64,000 nt of DNA from Coxiella endosymbiont of Amblyomma sculptum (GCF_009883795.1 NZ_CP033868.1:124001-188000); one strand, 5' to 3'. Numbered from the stretch's first letter, positions 21,486 through 33,163 are shown. Numbers and translations: made by a program. The notes: generated by a model from the letters alone, not told the origin.

Positions 21486-22940
21486 TTGATTAATGAGAAC
21501 CCAATACAAATTGCTACGCATTCTCTTTTAACACCTTTCAGTCTCAATACTAGCGATCTGGAAAAAGCTATAGGTTGCGTTATGGGGCCTTCTGTTGATA
21601 GCGCCGATATCTTCTTACAAAGCGTACAAGAGGAAAATTGGATGTTAGAAGAAAGTATTATAAAAAATGGAGCTTTCTCCGTTGATCAGGGATTTGGACT
21701 ACGAGTTGTTAGTGGAGAAAGAATCGGATTTTCTTATGCTAACGATATTAATGAAAAGACTCTGTTAAGAGCGGTACATTCTGCAAAAGGTATTGCCCAT
21801 TCCACTAGAGGATTTACTCTTTTTTTTGGAGACACCCCAAATAAAACATCCAGTAAACCTATTTATTCTTCACTGAATCCTATAAATTCTATGACTACTG
21901 TAGAAAAAATCAAATTATTGCAAGGTATTGATGAATACACGCGATCCAGAAATTCCCATGTGAAAGACGTAGTTGTTAATTTAACGGGACGGTATGAAAC
22001 TATGCTAGTTTTAAATAACGAAGGACTGATAGCGGCTGACGTGCGACCGTTAGTGCATTTACAAGTTCGAGTCATACTAGAACATAATGGATTTCGAGAG
22101 CAAGGTTTTGGAGGAGGTGGAGCTCGGTGCGGTTATGAAATGTTTTTATCTACTGCTTATTTGTATGCCGATAAAGCTATTCAACAGGCCTATCAAAATT
22201 TGAGAGCTGAAGACGCCCCGGCTGGTATTTTTCCGGTAGTCTTAGGACCTGGATGGCCAGCAATTCTCCTGCACGAAGCTGTTGGACACGGTTTAGAAGG
22301 TGATTTCAATCGTAAAGGAACCTCCGCTTTCAGTGGACAAATGAATCAGCGGGTAGCCTCTTCTTTATGTACAATAGTAGATGACGGAACAATCCCGGGA
22401 AAACGGGGTTCTTTGGGTATAGACGACGAAGGAACGGTAACACAAAAAACAGTTCTGATCGAAAAAGGGATTTTAAAGAATTACATGCAAGATCGTCATA
22501 ATGCGCGTCTGATGAAAATGAAACCAACAGGAAATGGCCGACGAGAATCTTATGCGCATTTACCCCTTCCTCGTATGACAAATACGTACCTTTTGCCTGG
22601 AAAAAGCGATGTACGAGATATTATTTCTTCGGTAGAAAAAGGACTATATGCCGTGGATTTTTCCGGAGGTCAAGTTGATATTACTTCCGGAAAATTCGTT
22701 TTTTCTACTAGTGAAGCCTACTTAATAAATAGAGGAAAAATTACAAGACCTGTTAAAAGAGTTACGTTAATTGGCAATGGACTTGATGTATTGACTAAAG
22801 TATCGATGGTAGGGAACGATATGTCTCTTGATTCAGGAATAGGGATATGTGGAAAATCGGGGCAGTCGGTACCTGTTGGAGTTGGACAGCCAACTATCAA
22901 GGTCGATGCTTTGACGATAGGAGGAAGCAATTTGGAGTAA
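21486..22940 (+). CDS. tldD: metalloprotease TldD
   Basis: 484 residues. The catalytic subunit of the TldD/TldE protease. The zinc motif is HEAVGHGLEGD, with the third ligand expected further on near the conserved C-terminal third. Family blocks LEESIIKNGAFSVDQGFGLR, GGGARCGYE, FSGQMNQRVAS, GKRGSLGIDDEGT and VGVGQPTIKVD are present. The start is TTG at 21486 after GGAGGATTAG. The partner gene tldE (pmbA) is not in this window. Confidence 0.95.
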   Translation: MINENPIQIATHSLLTPFSLNTSDLEKAIGCVMGPSVDSADIFLQSVQEENWMLEESIIKNGAFSVDQGFGLRVVSGERIGFSYANDINEKTLLRAVHSAKGIAHSTRGFTLFFGDTPNKTSSKPIYSSLNPINSMTTVEKIKLLQGIDEYTRSRNSHVKDVVVNLTGRYETMLVLNNEGLIAADVRPLVHLQVRVILEHNGFREQGFGGGGARCGYEMFLSTAYLYADKAIQQAYQNLRAEDAPAGIFPVVLGPGWPAILLHEAVGHGLEGDFNRKGTSAFSGQMNQRVASSLCTIVDDGTIPGKRGSLGIDDEGTVTQKTVLIEKGILKNYMQDRHNARLMKMKPTGNGRRESYAHLPLPRMTNTYLLPGKSDVRDIISSVEKGLYAVDFSGGQVDITSGKFVFSTSEAYLINRGKITRPVKRVTLIGNGLDVLTKVSMVGNDMSLDSGIGICGKSGQSVPVGVGQPTIKVDALTIGGSNLE

Positions 22941-23006
22941 CGAAATTCTTGATCTTGGAGAAATGAGTATTACTTTGATTGCTTGAAAAATAAAACTTTT
23001 ACGTTC

Positions 23007-23034
23007 TTGACAGTCGGGGAAGGCAATTGATAAC
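23007..23034 (+). promoter_or_regulatory. possible sigma-70 promoter for the HU gene
   Basis: A perfect -35 TTGACA at 23007-23012 and a GATAAC -10-like box at 23029-23034 with 16 bases between. It is followed directly by CCTTGA-GAAA-TCAAGG (23034-23049), a perfect 6-base-pair stem that overlaps the expected start of transcription. Confidence 0.55.
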
Positions 23035-23101
23035 CTTGAGAAATCAAGGAAAGGGAAAAACTCGTTATATTACAAATTGATACGGAATTTTGAGGAGATT
23101 T

Positions 23102-23392
23102 ATGAATAAAAATGATCTTATTGAAAACATAACAAAATCGGTCAACGTTTCAAGAAATACGGCGACTCAGGTTTTAGATACGTTTATTAGATCTGTAACA
23201 GAATCTTTGCGAAAGCACAAAGATGTAGTTTTGGTCAATTTCGGAAGCTTTAAAGTGAGTCAACGTTCAGCTCGAATGGGCAGGAATCCGCAAACGGGAG
23301 CACCTATACGAATTCCGGCTAGAACAGTAGTAAGATTTTTAGCAGGTAAGAAGCTTAAGGAAGCTTTAAAAGAAGGCATGTCGATCGATTAA
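23102..23392 (+). CDS. hupB: DNA-binding protein HU
   Basis: 96 residues. A small histone-like dimer that bends and compacts DNA. It begins MNKNDLIENITKSVNVSRNT and carries the signature VNFGSFKVSQRSARMGRNPQTGAPIRI in the DNA-binding arm, ending with VRFLAGKKLKEAL. The ATG at 23102 follows GAGGAG; an in-frame upstream TTG/ATG-like start at 23090 would add four residues and is less likely. The symbol is by similarity to HU-beta; distinguishing HU-alpha from HU-beta is not certain. Confidence 0.93.
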   Translation: MNKNDLIENITKSVNVSRNTATQVLDTFIRSVTESLRKHKDVVLVNFGSFKVSQRSARMGRNPQTGAPIRIPARTVVRFLAGKKLKEALKEGMSID

Positions 23393-23474
23393 TTCAACAA
23401 TTTGTTATTTTCTCATCCCCCCAAATGACGTAATCTGAGACGATAATAAATATAAAGGTTGGAAATGGGGCTTT

Positions 23475-23547
23475 GGGTGCTTAGCTCAGTTGGTAGAGCG
23501 TCGCCCTTACAAGGCGGATGTCGCGGGTTCGAGTCCCTCAGCACCCA
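23475..23547 (+). tRNA. tRNA-Val (anticodon TAC)
   Basis: A 73-base cloverleaf: acceptor GGGTGCT pairs with AGCACCC, the D-arm is GCTCAGTTGGTAGAGC, the anticodon loop CTTACAA reads TAC, and the T-loop is TTCGAGT. The T-stem has one mismatch. The 3' CCA is only partly encoded (ACCCA then TG). It is followed by tRNA-Asp. Confidence 0.93.
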
Positions 23548-23635
23548 TGTCTTCTGTAGCGCTCGATTGTTTTGGTGTTGTAACTTAAGGTACTAAAAAT
23601 ATATTTGTCTTTTGTTCGTTCAAACAGGTTGTAGA

Positions 23636-23709
23636 GGAGTGGTAGTTCAGTTGGTCAGAATACCGGCTTGTCACGCCGGGGGTCGCGGGTTCGAGTCCCG
23701 TCCGCTCCG
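23636..23709 (+). tRNA. tRNA-Asp (anticodon GTC)
   Basis: A cloverleaf with acceptor GGAGTGG opposite CCGCTCC (one G-T pair), anticodon arm CCGGC-TTGTCAC-GCCGG with anticodon GTC, a G-rich variable region and TTCGAGT T-loop. CCA is not encoded. It lies about 90 bases after tRNA-Val and may share its transcript. Confidence 0.95.
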
Positions 23710-23844
23710 TTGTTCTGTGCATCCGCTACTACATTCGCAGTATTCAGCGTTTGTTGTTTTGAATTTTTTTATTATTTTGTCTTTAAGAATTTAGAACCGA
23801 AGTTTCGTATGTTACAGATTTAGTGTTAGTGTAGGAGGTATAGT

Positions 23845-24603
23845 TTGTTTCGTCGTCTGTTTATAGCAGGAAATTGGAAGATGCACGGAACTTTTAAGAA
23901 AGTCACTAAGCTGCTGGAAGATTTAAAATACGGTTGCGGTCGTGTAGAAACGGCAGAGTTAGCTGTTTTTCCTCCTTATCTTTTCATTCCACAATGTAAA
24001 AGAGTGCTGGTACAAACTCAGATTGTCTGGGGAGCCCAAAATGTTTCTGAATATGAAGATGGAGCTTATACAGGTGAAGTGTCAGCAACTATGTTGCGAG
24101 ATTTTTCGTGTCGATATGTTATCGTCGGTCATTCTGAAAGGAGAAGATTGTATAAAGAGAAAAATAAATCTGTGATTCAAAAAATACAGAAATCTGTGGA
24201 GAATGGAATTTTTCCTGTACTGTGTATTGGAGAAACTAAAGAACAACGTGCGGAAGGAAAAACGTTGGAAGTTATTCGAGAACAGCTTGCGATTGTGTTG
24301 CGTATGCACGAGAATTCAATTCCGTTGTATGGAATCATAATCGCTTATGAACCTATATGGGCTGTTGGAACTGGCGAAAGTGCCACTCCGGTTCAAGTGG
24401 AGACAATTCACACTTTTATTCGAGAACAATTGAAACTATGCGATATTGTATTAGCCGAAAGTACGCGAATTTTGTATGGAGGTAGTGTACAATCTAGCAA
24501 TGCGAAAGATTTTTTTCAAATGTCAAATGTTGATGGTGTTTTGGTGGGAAAAGCTTCTCTACAGGCAGAACAGTTCTTGCAAATAGGGGAACAATGCAAT
24601 TAA
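23845..24603 (+). CDS. tpiA: triosephosphate isomerase
   Basis: 252 residues, full length. Interconverts dihydroxyacetone phosphate and glyceraldehyde 3-phosphate. AGNWKMHG contains the catalytic Lys, VIGHSERR the electrophilic His and [12 protein letters not shown] the catalytic Glu; [10 protein letters not shown] and [11 protein letters not shown] bind phosphate. The start is TTG at 23845 with GGAGGT before it. It overlaps secG by 10 bases, the tpiA-secG order known in Coxiella and many other bacteria. Confidence 0.96.
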   Translation: MFRRLFIAGNWKMHGTFKKVTKLLEDLKYGCGRVETAELAVFPPYLFIPQCKRVLVQTQIVWGAQNVSEYEDGAYTGEVSATMLRDFSCRYVIVGHSERRRLYKEKNKSVIQKIQKSVENGIFPVLCIGETKEQRAEGKTLEVIREQLAIVLRMHENSIPLYGIIIAYEPIWAVGTGESATPVQVETIHTFIREQLKLCDIVLAESTRILYGGSVQSSNAKDFFQMSNVDGVLVGKASLQAEQFLQIGEQCN

Positions 24604-24899
24604 TTGCACTAATTGTCCACGTTTTGGTTTCAGTTTTTCTGACCGGGTTGGTGTTGTTGCAGCGTGGGAAAGGAGCCAATACAAGTGCTTCTTTCGGTGG
24701 AAGAACGTCTGACACTATGTTTGGAAGCGTAGGGGCAACTCCTTTTTTGGTAAAGGCAACGATTGTCTTAGCAGCTGGTTTTTTTATCACAAGTATTGGT
24801 CTGAGTTATTTGGCCTCGCATCCTTTGAATGCGAGACACAATGGGATACTTTATGGGAAAAGATCTGTTGAAGATTTTTTAAGGATCAAACGAAGTTAG
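24594..24899 (+). CDS. secG: preprotein translocase subunit SecG
   Basis: 101 residues. The third component of the SecYEG channel. It has two transmembrane helices (about 3-22 and 50-72) separated by the conserved cytosolic loop [16 protein letters not shown]...[10 protein letters not shown]. It overlaps the end of tpiA and is followed by tRNA-Leu and the nuo operon. Confidence 0.94.
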   Translation: MQLIALIVHVLVSVFLTGLVLLQRGKGANTSASFGGRTSDTMFGSVGATPFLVKATIVLAAGFFITSIGLSYLASHPLNARHNGILYGKRSVEDFLRIKRS

Positions 24900-24911
24900 G
24901 GATGCTTTTAT

Positions 24912-24995
24912 GCCGAAGTGGTGGAATTGGTAGACACGCTGTCTTGAGGGGGCAGTGGAAAATCCGTATCGGTTCGAGTCCGGTCTTCGGCACCA
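24912..24995 (+). tRNA. tRNA-Leu (anticodon GAG)
   Basis: 84 bases including an encoded CCA. The acceptor GCCGAAG pairs with CTTCGGC, the anticodon loop TTGAGGG reads GAG, and the long variable arm is typical of leucine tRNA. The T-loop is TTCGAGT. It lies between secG and nuoA. Confidence 0.95.
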
Positions 24996-25111
24996 AATTT
25001 TTTCTCCCTCAGAGGGATTTACAGTCGATACATTATACTCCATTCTATATGGAGAGTTTGGATAATTTTTTTGTTGAGACTTTTTGATTTTTTGGAATCG
25101 AGAATCTTTGT

Positions 25112-25501
25112 ATGTTGTTTCATTATCTTCCAATTCTGGTGTCTATTGTAATCAGTGTCTTTATTGGAGTACTTGCTCTGATAATAGGTTGGATATTAGG
25201 ACCCCATAAATCGTATAGAGATAAATTGTCTCCTTACGAATGTGGTTTCGAGGTTTTTCAGGACGCCCGAGCACCTTTTAATGTTCGTTTTTGTTTGGTG
25301 GCTATTCTCTTTGTTATTTTTGATACAGAAACTGCCTTTTTATTTCCATGGGCAGTTGTTTTACGTCACATTAGTTATCTGGGATTCTGGGCAATGATGG
25401 TTTTTTTGACAATTTTGGTGATTGGGTTTATTTATGAATGGAAATGTGGCGCTCTAGATTGGAGTGGATTTGAAAAAGTAAATGAAACAATTTTTAAATA
25501 G
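25112..25501 (+). CDS. nuoA: NADH-quinone oxidoreductase subunit A
   Basis: 129 residues, three transmembrane helices. Part of the membrane arm near the quinone cavity of NDH-1. The matrix loop [23 protein letters not shown] is the family hallmark. First gene of the complete 14-gene nuo operon; its last 20 bases overlap nuoB. Confidence 0.95.
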   Translation: MLFHYLPILVSIVISVFIGVLALIIGWILGPHKSYRDKLSPYECGFEVFQDARAPFNVRFCLVAILFVIFDTETAFLFPWAVVLRHISYLGFWAMMVFLTILVIGFIYEWKCGALDWSGFEKVNETIFK

Positions 25502-25997
25502 AGAAGGATTTCTTCTTACGTCAATTGACGATTTAGTTCGATGGGCTCGTAGCAATTCTCTATGGCCTATGACGTTTGGACTTGCGTGCTGTGCAATTGA
25601 GATGATGCAATGTGCTTCTTCTCGCTACGATTTGGATCGTTTTGGAGCGGGATTGTTTCGCCCTAGCCCTCGTCAAGCTGACGTAATGATTGTGGCCGGT
25701 ACATTGTGTAATAAGATGGCTCCTGCGCTACGTAAAGTTTATGATCAGATGGCTGAACCTCGATGGGTGATTTCTATGGGTTCCTGTGCAAACGGAGGGG
25801 GGTATTATTACTATTCATATTCTGTAGTGCGAGGTTGTGATCGCATTGTACCAGTAGATTTGTATGTTCCAGGTTGCCCTCCTACGGCAGAAGCTTTGTT
25901 CTACGGCATTATGCAGCTAAGAAATAAGATTCGATATAAAAATACATTCGATCGAAAAGATTTGGGAGGAAAGGAAGGATGTCCGATAAGAATTTAA
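25482..25997 (+). CDS. nuoB: NADH-quinone oxidoreductase subunit B
   Basis: 171 residues. Carries the terminal N2 [4Fe-4S] cluster that reduces quinone. The Cys ligands are the tandem pair in [10 protein letters not shown], the Cys in [10 protein letters not shown] and that in [11 protein letters not shown]. It overlaps nuoA and nuoC on both sides, indicating translational coupling. Confidence 0.97.
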   Translation: MKQFLNREGFLLTSIDDLVRWARSNSLWPMTFGLACCAIEMMQCASSRYDLDRFGAGLFRPSPRQADVMIVAGTLCNKMAPALRKVYDQMAEPRWVISMGSCANGGGYYYYSYSVVRGCDRIVPVDLYVPGCPPTAEALFYGIMQLRNKIRYKNTFDRKDLGGKEGCPIRI

Positions 25998-26674
25998 TTG
26001 AGGTCATCGCAGACCGTTTTTCGAATCTTATAAAGAATCTAAATCAAAAATTTGATATGCCTACAATAGAATTGTCTCCTGATCGTCTTCTGGAAGTATG
26101 TACAGCTTTACGAGATGAACCCGAGTTCCATTTTGAGCTACTATTGGATGTATGTGGTGTGGATTATCTAGAATACGGCATCGGCGAATGGCGTACTGAA
26201 GAAACAAAAAATACAGGTTTTTCTCGAGGCTCGCAAAGAGAGATACAGAAAAAAGAAATGGTTTGGAATAAGAAACAACCCCGATTCGCTTCTGTTTATC
26301 ATTTACTATCGCTACGTCATAATCATCGTTTGAGGATAAAAGTTTATCTTGATAGCGATTCTCCGACTGTACCTTCCGTTGTTACGGTGTGGAAATCGGC
26401 GAATTGGTATGAGCGAGAGGCCTTTGATCTTTTTGGTATTGTTTTTGAAGGTCATCCCGACTTGAGACGATTGTTGACCGATTATGGTTTCATTGGTTAT
26501 CCTTTTCGTAAGGATTTTCCCTTGATTGGAAAGGTTGAACTTCGCTATGATGCAACACAACAACGTTGTGTTTATGATCCTGTAAGTATTCAATCTCGAA
26601 TACTAGTGCCAAAAGTAGTGCGTTCTGACAATCGCTACAAAAGCGAAAAACGAAAGAATGGCCGAGATTCGTAA
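25979..26674 (+). CDS. nuoC: NADH-quinone oxidoreductase subunit C
   Basis: 231 residues, separate from NuoD. A structural subunit of the peripheral arm. The 30-kDa signature is visible in [20 protein letters not shown] and [11 protein letters not shown]. It overlaps nuoB by 19 bases and nuoD by 17. Confidence 0.95.
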   Translation: MSDKNLIEVIADRFSNLIKNLNQKFDMPTIELSPDRLLEVCTALRDEPEFHFELLLDVCGVDYLEYGIGEWRTEETKNTGFSRGSQREIQKKEMVWNKKQPRFASVYHLLSLRHNHRLRIKVYLDSDSPTVPSVVTVWKSANWYEREAFDLFGIVFEGHPDLRRLLTDYGFIGYPFRKDFPLIGKVELRYDATQQRCVYDPVSIQSRILVPKVVRSDNRYKSEKRKNGRDS

Positions 26675-27911
26675 TTTCACTTTTAATTTTGGACCGCAAC
26701 ATCCTGCGGCTCACGGTGTATTGAGATTGATTATCGAAGTAGACGGTGAAGTGGTTCGGAGAGTAGATCCCCATATTGGTCTTTTACATCGCGCTACGGA
26801 AAAATTAGCGGAAAGTAAACCGTACAATCAAACAATTGGTTATATGGATCGTTTGGACTATGTATCGACAATGGCTAATGAACACGGATACGTGTTGGCG
26901 ATTGAAAAATTGCTAGAAATCGAACCGCCAATTCGTGCGAAATATATTCGCACGCTATTTGATGAAATTACACGAATATTGAATCATTTATTGTGGTTAG
27001 GCGCTCATGCTTTGGATATGGGAGCAATGACTGTTTTTCTTTATTGTTTTCGTGAACGAGAAGACTTGATGGATTGTTATGAGGCTGTATCTGGTGCTCG
27101 GATGCATGCTACTTATTATCGTCCGGGTGGTGTTTATCGGGATCTACCAGACAGTATGCCAAAATATAAACCTTCATACTGGCACAGCGAAAAGGAAGTT
27201 AAAAAATTGAATAAAGCTCGATCGGGTTCTTTATTGGATTTTATTTGGAATTTTACTGAGCGATTTCCTAAATTAATAGATGAATACGAAACGCTACTGA
27301 CAGACAATCGAATTTGGAAACAACGTACTGTGGATATTGGAATTGTCTCTCCAGAACGAGCTTTACAATTGGGTTTTACTGGACCGATGTTGCGTGCATC
27401 CGGTGTCGCATGGGATCTTAGAAAAAAACAACCTTATGCGGCCTATGACCGAGTAGATTTTGATATTCCTATTGGAAGTAAAGGTGATTGTTACGATCGT
27501 TATTTAGTACGAATTGAAGAAATGCGTCAATCAAACCACATTATGCGTCAGTGTATAGATTGGCTACAAAAAAATCCTGGTCCTGTAGTAATCGATAACC
27601 ATAAAATTGTTCCACCGAAGCGCGAAGTTATGAAACGAGATATGGAAGCGCTCATTCACCACTTTAAATTGTTTACTGAAGGTTATATTGTCCCTGAAGG
27701 GGAGTCTTATGCTGCTGTAGAGCAACCTAAAGGTGAATTTGGAGTGTACATTATTTCCGACGGATCCAATAAGCCTTATCGTGTTAAAGTGCGGGCGGCA
27801 AGCTATCCTCATCTGGCCGCAATAAATGAAATGTGCCAAGGGCATATGATTTCTGATTTGGTCGCTATCATTTCTAGTATTGATATTGTTTTTGGTGAAA
27901 TAGACCGTTAA
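26658..27911 (+). CDS. nuoD: NADH-quinone oxidoreductase subunit D
   Basis: 417 residues. The 49-kDa subunit; with NuoB it forms the quinone site. It begins with [15 protein letters not shown], which holds the quinone-binding His, and has [16 protein letters not shown] and the C-terminal DIVFGEIDR end. Full length. The last base of its stop is the first base of nuoE. Confidence 0.97.
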   Translation: MAEIRNFTFNFGPQHPAAHGVLRLIIEVDGEVVRRVDPHIGLLHRATEKLAESKPYNQTIGYMDRLDYVSTMANEHGYVLAIEKLLEIEPPIRAKYIRTLFDEITRILNHLLWLGAHALDMGAMTVFLYCFREREDLMDCYEAVSGARMHATYYRPGGVYRDLPDSMPKYKPSYWHSEKEVKKLNKARSGSLLDFIWNFTERFPKLIDEYETLLTDNRIWKQRTVDIGIVSPERALQLGFTGPMLRASGVAWDLRKKQPYAAYDRVDFDIPIGSKGDCYDRYLVRIEEMRQSNHIMRQCIDWLQKNPGPVVIDNHKIVPPKREVMKRDMEALIHHFKLFTEGYIVPEGESYAAVEQPKGEFGVYIISDGSNKPYRVKVRAASYPHLAAINEMCQGHMISDLVAIISSIDIVFGEIDR

Positions 27912-28441
27912 TGGAACAAAAAATTGATTCTGCTCCATTTGTTATCAGTACAGAAGTGAAAAAAGAAATTGACCTCTGGCTGAAAAAATATCCAAACGAT
28001 CAAAAACGATCGGCTGTTGTACCAGCATTGTTGTTTGTACAGAGACAAAACGGTGGGTGGTTAAGCGCAACGTCAATAGAAGCTGTTTCGAATTACTTAG
28101 ACCTACCAAAAATATGGGTTTATGAAGTGGCTACTTTTTACGATATGTTCAATTTGAAACCAATTGGAAAATACAAAATTGGAATTTGTCAAAACATATC
28201 TTGTTTCTTGCGGGGAAGCGATGCAATCGTCTTGTGTGTCAAAGATCGATTAAGAATTGATATTGATGAAACCACCTCCGACGGTCTGTTTACTTTAAAA
28301 AGTGTAGAATGCATAGCTGCTTGCGGAGGAGCTCCTGTATGTCAGATTAATGATCGTGAGTGTTATGAAAATTTAACTCCGAAAAAAATATTAACCTTAA
28401 TTGACAAATTAGAACGAAGGACGAAAAGAAATGGTTCTTAA
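27911..28441 (+). CDS. nuoE: NADH-quinone oxidoreductase subunit E
   Basis: 176 residues. Thioredoxin-like subunit carrying the N1a [2Fe-2S] cluster beside NuoF. The four Cys ligands lie in ICQNISC and CIAACGGAPVC. Overlaps nuoF by 11 bases. Confidence 0.95.
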   Translation: MEQKIDSAPFVISTEVKKEIDLWLKKYPNDQKRSAVVPALLFVQRQNGGWLSATSIEAVSNYLDLPKIWVYEVATFYDMFNLKPIGKYKIGICQNISCFLRGSDAIVLCVKDRLRIDIDETTSDGLFTLKSVECIAACGGAPVCQINDRECYENLTPKKILTLIDKLERRTKRNGS

Positions 28442-29699
28442 TGCAGTTTGTTATCGCACTCTACATTTATCCAAACCTTGGACACTGAAAGCATATGAGA
28501 GTGTCGGAGGTTACACAGCATTACAAAAAATTCTTAGAGAAAAAATACCTCCTGTACAGATTGTTAACGAAATTAAGATTTCTTGTTTACGAGGCAGAGG
28601 AGGAGCCGGATTTTTAACAGGACTAAAATGGGAGCTTTTTCCATGCAACAGTCGGGAACAAAAATATATTATTTGTAATTCCGATGAAAGCGAACCAGGA
28701 ACATTCAAAGATCGTGATATTTTGCGATTTAATCCTCACCAAGTATTGGAAGGAATTGCAATCACTTGTTATGCATTACAGGTGAAAATTGGTTATAATT
28801 TTTTACGTGGAGAATTTTGGGAGCCTTTCAATCGGTGTGAGCAAGCGTTATTAGAAGCGCGAGACGCTGGGTTTATTGGAAAGGACGTTTTAAATTCAGG
28901 AATCGATATCGAAATTTACAATCATTTTAGTGCTGGTGCGTACATTTGCGGTGAAGAGACAGCTCTTTTAAATTCTTTAGAAGGAAAAAGAGGGTGGCCT
29001 CGATTCAAACCGCCTTTTCCTGCTAATTTTGGATTGTATGGATACCCTAGTATTATTAATAATACTGAAACTTTTGCCTCTATACCGGTGATTTTAGAAA
29101 AAGGAGGAACATGGTTTTCCAATTTAGGGATACCAAAAAATGGAGGAACTAAAATTTTTTCTGTGAGTGGACATGTAGAGAAACCAGGAAACTATGAGGT
29201 ACCTTTAGGCACCCCGTTTTCTGATTTACTAGAAATGGCGGGAGGTATGCTCAGGGGTAGTAAGCTAAAGGCGGTAATTCCTGGAGGTAGCTCAATGCCT
29301 GTACTTCCAGCTGGAATTATAATGAAAGCTACTATGAGTTTTGATGGAATCGCAGAAGTAGGATCTATGTTGGGTTCTGGAGGTGTTATTGTAATGAATC
29401 ATTCTACTTGTATGGTAGGAGTGTTGCAACGTATTTCCAAATTTTATATGCACGAATCCTGCGGTCAATGTACGCCTTGTCGAGAAGGTACAGGGTGGAT
29501 GTATCGTCTAGTTTATCGAATTGAAACAGGAGAAGGAACTAAACAAGATTTAATACAGCTTGGTCGGATAGCTCGAGGTATCGAAGGTCGTACCATTTGC
29601 GCTTTTGGAGAAGCCGCTTCATGGCCTGTTACCGGAATGCTCAAACATTTTTACGACGAATTTCTGTACCACATACAATACGGGAGGTGTGTGGTGTAA
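28431..29699 (+). CDS. nuoF: NADH-quinone oxidoreductase subunit F
   Basis: 422 residues. NADH- and FMN-binding subunit with cluster N3. GRGGAGFLTGLKW is the nucleotide-binding glycine loop, ICNSDESEPGTFKDR the FMN region, GAYICGEETALLNSLEG follows, and ESCGQCTPCREG plus TICAFGEA supply the N3 Cys ligands. Full length. Confidence 0.97.
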   Translation: MVLNAVCYRTLHLSKPWTLKAYESVGGYTALQKILREKIPPVQIVNEIKISCLRGRGGAGFLTGLKWELFPCNSREQKYIICNSDESEPGTFKDRDILRFNPHQVLEGIAITCYALQVKIGYNFLRGEFWEPFNRCEQALLEARDAGFIGKDVLNSGIDIEIYNHFSAGAYICGEETALLNSLEGKRGWPRFKPPFPANFGLYGYPSIINNTETFASIPVILEKGGTWFSNLGIPKNGGTKIFSVSGHVEKPGNYEVPLGTPFSDLLEMAGGMLRGSKLKAVIPGGSSMPVLPAGIIMKATMSFDGIAEVGSMLGSGGVIVMNHSTCMVGVLQRISKFYMHESCGQCTPCREGTGWMYRLVYRIETGEGTKQDLIQLGRIARGIEGRTICAFGEAASWPVTGMLKHFYDEFLYHIQYGRCVV

Positions 29700-29741
29700 G
29701 TACGTATCGAGAGCAGGTTTCATTTGTGAGAAACGAAAAAC

Positions 29742-32159
29742 ATGTTCGAAATCGAGATAGACAATAAGAAAATAACGGTAGAGAAAAAAGTTTCTATTAT
29801 CGAAGCTGCGGATAGAATAGGTATTTATATACCAAGTTTCTGTTATCACAAAAAATTGTCTATAGCAGCCAACTGCAGAATGTGTTTAGTCGAAGTTCAA
29901 GGAATCGTAAAACTACTGCCTGCGTGCGCAACTCTGGTTACTCCTGGAATGAAAGTGCTTACCAAATCCCAAAAGGTTATAGAAGCTCAGAGATTTGTGA
30001 TGGAATTTCTGTTGATAAATCATCCATTGGATTGTCCGATCTGTGATCAAGGAGGTGAGTGTGAGTTGCAAGATTTGTCGATGGGTTTTGGTCGGTCGCG
30101 TTCCGATTACGTAGAACAAAAAAGGACTGTTTTTAGTGAAGATATTGGTCCATTAATTAAAACTGAAATCACTCGTTGTATTCAATGTACTCGTTGTGTT
30201 CGGTTCGGAGAAGAAATTGCTGGGCTTCCTGAATTTGGAGTGATTAATCGTGGTGAAAAATCTGTAATATCAGCTTATATCAAGTACTTGATACAATCAG
30301 AACTATCCGGAAATGTTATTGATATTTGCCCCGTAGGGGCATTAACGGACAAACCGGCACAATATCGTGGTCGGGGTTGGGAATTTTGTGAAATTCCTAC
30401 TATAGCGCCGCATGATTGTGTGGGGGGCAACATTTTCTTGCACAGTCGGTGTAAGGAATTTTCTCCTCAACATGAAATTGTACGTTCTGTTCCTCGAGAA
30501 AACGAAATGGTAAACGAAACGTGGATGAGTGATCGGGATCGTTTTAGTCATTTTGGACTTTGTCATCCCACACGTATTTATCAACCCCAAATAAAGGAAA
30601 AAACAGGATGGAAAACAGTTTCTTGGGAGAAAGCTTTACAAATTGTTAAAGATCGTACCCGATCTTTTATTGAGAGAAACGAAGTGCATCAATTAGGAGC
30701 ACTTGTATCGCCCAATACTTCAGTAGAAGATCTTTACTTGTTTCAAAAATGGTTTCGAGGATTAGGAAGCGCCAATATTGACCATAGAGTGCGTTGGCAA
30801 GATTTTCGTGATCAAGAGAATTTTGCAGTTTTTCCTAACTTAGGGATTTCTATTGCTGAAATTGAAGAGATGGACGCCATTTTGTTAGTAGGATCCAATA
30901 TCCGTTTTGAGCAACCTTTACTCAGTCATCGAATTAATAAAGCTCATGCCAAAAAAGCTTCGGTATTAGCTATTAATCCTATGGACTTCCCATTTATCTT
31001 TACTCTTAAGGAAAAAATGATTGTGTCACTTATGGAATTGCCGAATGCCTTAGCTCAAGTTGCCAAAATGGTAGGAAACAATATCCCTACAATTTTAGAA
31101 GAGGTTCGCCCAGAAAAAAAAGCAAAAATTATTGCAGAAGTTTTAAAAAATTCCAAAAAATCCGTAATCTTACTGGGAGAACACGCATTACGTCATAAAA
31201 ATTCGTCTGCCATCAGAGCTCTTGCTCAATTCATCGGACGGCAAAGTGGAGCAAATGTAGGTTTCCTTACCGAAGGAGCAAATAGTGCTGGAGCTTGGTT
31301 AGTTGGTGCAATACCGCATCGAGGACCTGCAGGCAGACGACTGACTACAGTAGGACTGGATGCGAAAAAGATGCTAATGGAACACCGATTAAAAGCTTAT
31401 TTTATACTAAATTTAGAACTTGAATTGGATTGTTCTTATCCTTTAGCAGCTATTCGCGCATTAAGAGATGCTGAACTTGTTGTGTCCTTGACTACATTTA
31501 CCAATGCAAAAATGAAAGATTATTCGGATATTATATTGCCTATAGCGCCTTTTTCTGAATCGGAAGGAACGTTTGTGAATGTTGAAGGTCGTATGCAGTT
31601 ATTTTCGGCGGCAGGCGTGCCTGAAAAGAATGCACAAACTGGATGGAAGGTATTTAGAGTACTTGGAAATTGCTTTGAGTTGCCGGGATTCGGCTATAAA
31701 AAAATTCAAGACGTACGTCATGAAATTTCCCAAATTATCCCAGAGCTTTCGTGGGATGAAGAGAAGACAGTCTGTACAGAAGAAAAAAATCGTTCATTTT
31801 TTGCATTGAATTCTGAATGTGTTTTAAAATTGCAGAAAAAAAATTCTGTGCTGACGCGTTTAGCGCCATGGCCTATGGTCCGAACGGATAATTTGGTACG
31901 CCGTTCCAATCCATTGCAAAAAACTTTGAAAAATCAGATGTTTTCTTCTTCTATAGGACTCAATTATAAGACCGCTTCTCGATTAGGATTTAAAGCAGGA
32001 GATCAAATTTCTGCGATACAAGACCAACATTGCATTACTCTGCCTTTGGTGATAGAAGATCGATTAGCAAATAATACGGTATTTTTAGCATCGGGATTGA
32101 ATCAAACAGCGGGTTTTGGTCGAGCGGAATCGGAAATTATTCTAAAGAGAAGCAAATAG
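29742..32159 (+). CDS. nuoG: NADH-quinone oxidoreductase subunit G
   Basis: 805 residues. The largest peripheral subunit. The N-terminal part has the 2Fe-2S ferredoxin domain ([18 protein letters not shown]), the His-Cys box [18 protein letters not shown], and the N4/N5 ligands [10 protein letters not shown] and [15 protein letters not shown] molybdopterin-oxidoreductase-like domain follows, without cofactor function in this family. The stop overlaps the GTG start of nuoH by one base. Confidence 0.96.
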   Translation: MFEIEIDNKKITVEKKVSIIEAADRIGIYIPSFCYHKKLSIAANCRMCLVEVQGIVKLLPACATLVTPGMKVLTKSQKVIEAQRFVMEFLLINHPLDCPICDQGGECELQDLSMGFGRSRSDYVEQKRTVFSEDIGPLIKTEITRCIQCTRCVRFGEEIAGLPEFGVINRGEKSVISAYIKYLIQSELSGNVIDICPVGALTDKPAQYRGRGWEFCEIPTIAPHDCVGGNIFLHSRCKEFSPQHEIVRSVPRENEMVNETWMSDRDRFSHFGLCHPTRIYQPQIKEKTGWKTVSWEKALQIVKDRTRSFIERNEVHQLGALVSPNTSVEDLYLFQKWFRGLGSANIDHRVRWQDFRDQENFAVFPNLGISIAEIEEMDAILLVGSNIRFEQPLLSHRINKAHAKKASVLAINPMDFPFIFTLKEKMIVSLMELPNALAQVAKMVGNNIPTILEEVRPEKKAKIIAEVLKNSKKSVILLGEHALRHKNSSAIRALAQFIGRQSGANVGFLTEGANSAGAWLVGAIPHRGPAGRRLTTVGLDAKKMLMEHRLKAYFILNLELELDCSYPLAAIRALRDAELVVSLTTFTNAKMKDYSDIILPIAPFSESEGTFVNVEGRMQLFSAAGVPEKNAQTGWKVFRVLGNCFELPGFGYKKIQDVRHEISQIIPELSWDEEKTVCTEEKNRSFFALNSECVLKLQKKNSVLTRLAPWPMVRTDNLVRRSNPLQKTLKNQMFSSSIGLNYKTASRLGFKAGDQISAIQDQHCITLPLVIEDRLANNTVFLASGLNQTAGFGRAESEIILKRSK

Positions 32160-33163
32160 TGTCGAATCAGTGGGTTTTCTTGGCTTTGGTAGTCGTCAAA
32201 ATTTTCATTGTTTTAGTTCCATTAATGCTTGTAACTACCTTTTTGACGTTCGCTGAGCGAAAGATTATTGGATATATGCAATCTCGAGTAGGACCAAATC
32301 GTGTGGGATTTCTGGGGTTTGCACAGCCTATTGCAGATTCGATTAAATTGCTTTCTAAAGAAATTATTATTCCCACCGCTTCAAATCGGTATCTTTATGT
32401 TAGTGCCCCGATTTTATCATTGGTACCTACTCTGGTTTCTTGGGCAATCGTTCCATTTTCTAAGAAATGGGTATTGGCCGATGTAAATGCGGGTCTGTTG
32501 TTTTTATTTTCTGTAACTTCTCTAGAAGTTTATGGGGTTGTAATTGCTGGTTGGGCGTCGAATTCTAAGTACGCCTTTTTTGGGGCGCTGCGTGCAGCAG
32601 CGCAGATGATTTCCTATGAAATTCCAATGAGTTTTGTTCTCGTTGGTGTTCTCACCATAGCGGGAACTATGAATTTGCGAGAAATTGTTTTTCGGCAGTC
32701 TGGAGGAATGTGGCATTGGTTTTGGTTACCATTGCTACCGTTGTTTGCGGTCTATTGGGTAACAGCCGTAGCGGCAACAAATCGCGCTCCTTTTGATGTG
32801 GCAGAAGGAGAATCTGAAATTGTCGCAGGTTTTCATGTGGAATGTTCTGGAATTATTTTTGCGCTTTTCTTTTTAGTGGAATATATCAACATGATCTTAA
32901 TGGGAGGAATTACAACCATTATGTTTCTAGGTGGTTGGTTGTCTCCTTTCCAGGGAATTCCAATTCTTAGCACTTTTTTTTCTTGGGTACCTGAAATAGT
33001 GTGGTTTGCGCTAAAATCTTCTATTTTTATTTTTATTTATTTTTGGATACGAGCAACATTTCCGAGATATCGATATGATCAAATTATGCGTTTGTGTTGG
33101 AAAGTTTTGATACCTGTAGCATTGGTATGGGTAATTGTATTGGGATTTTTAGTAAGGTTCTAG
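32159..33163 (+). CDS. nuoH: NADH-quinone oxidoreductase subunit H
   Basis: 334 residues, about eight transmembrane helices. It forms the quinone chamber between the arms. [20 protein letters not shown] and [19 protein letters not shown] are the family signatures. The start is GTG, overlapping the nuoG stop. Confidence 0.97.
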   Translation: MSNQWVFLALVVVKIFIVLVPLMLVTTFLTFAERKIIGYMQSRVGPNRVGFLGFAQPIADSIKLLSKEIIIPTASNRYLYVSAPILSLVPTLVSWAIVPFSKKWVLADVNAGLLFLFSVTSLEVYGVVIAGWASNSKYAFFGALRAAAQMISYEIPMSFVLVGVLTIAGTMNLREIVFRQSGGMWHWFWLPLLPLFAVYWVTAVAATNRAPFDVAEGESEIVAGFHVECSGIIFALFFLVEYINMILMGGITTIMFLGGWLSPFQGIPILSTFFSWVPEIVWFALKSSIFIFIYFWIRATFPRYRYDQIMRLCWKVLIPVALVWVIVLGFLVRF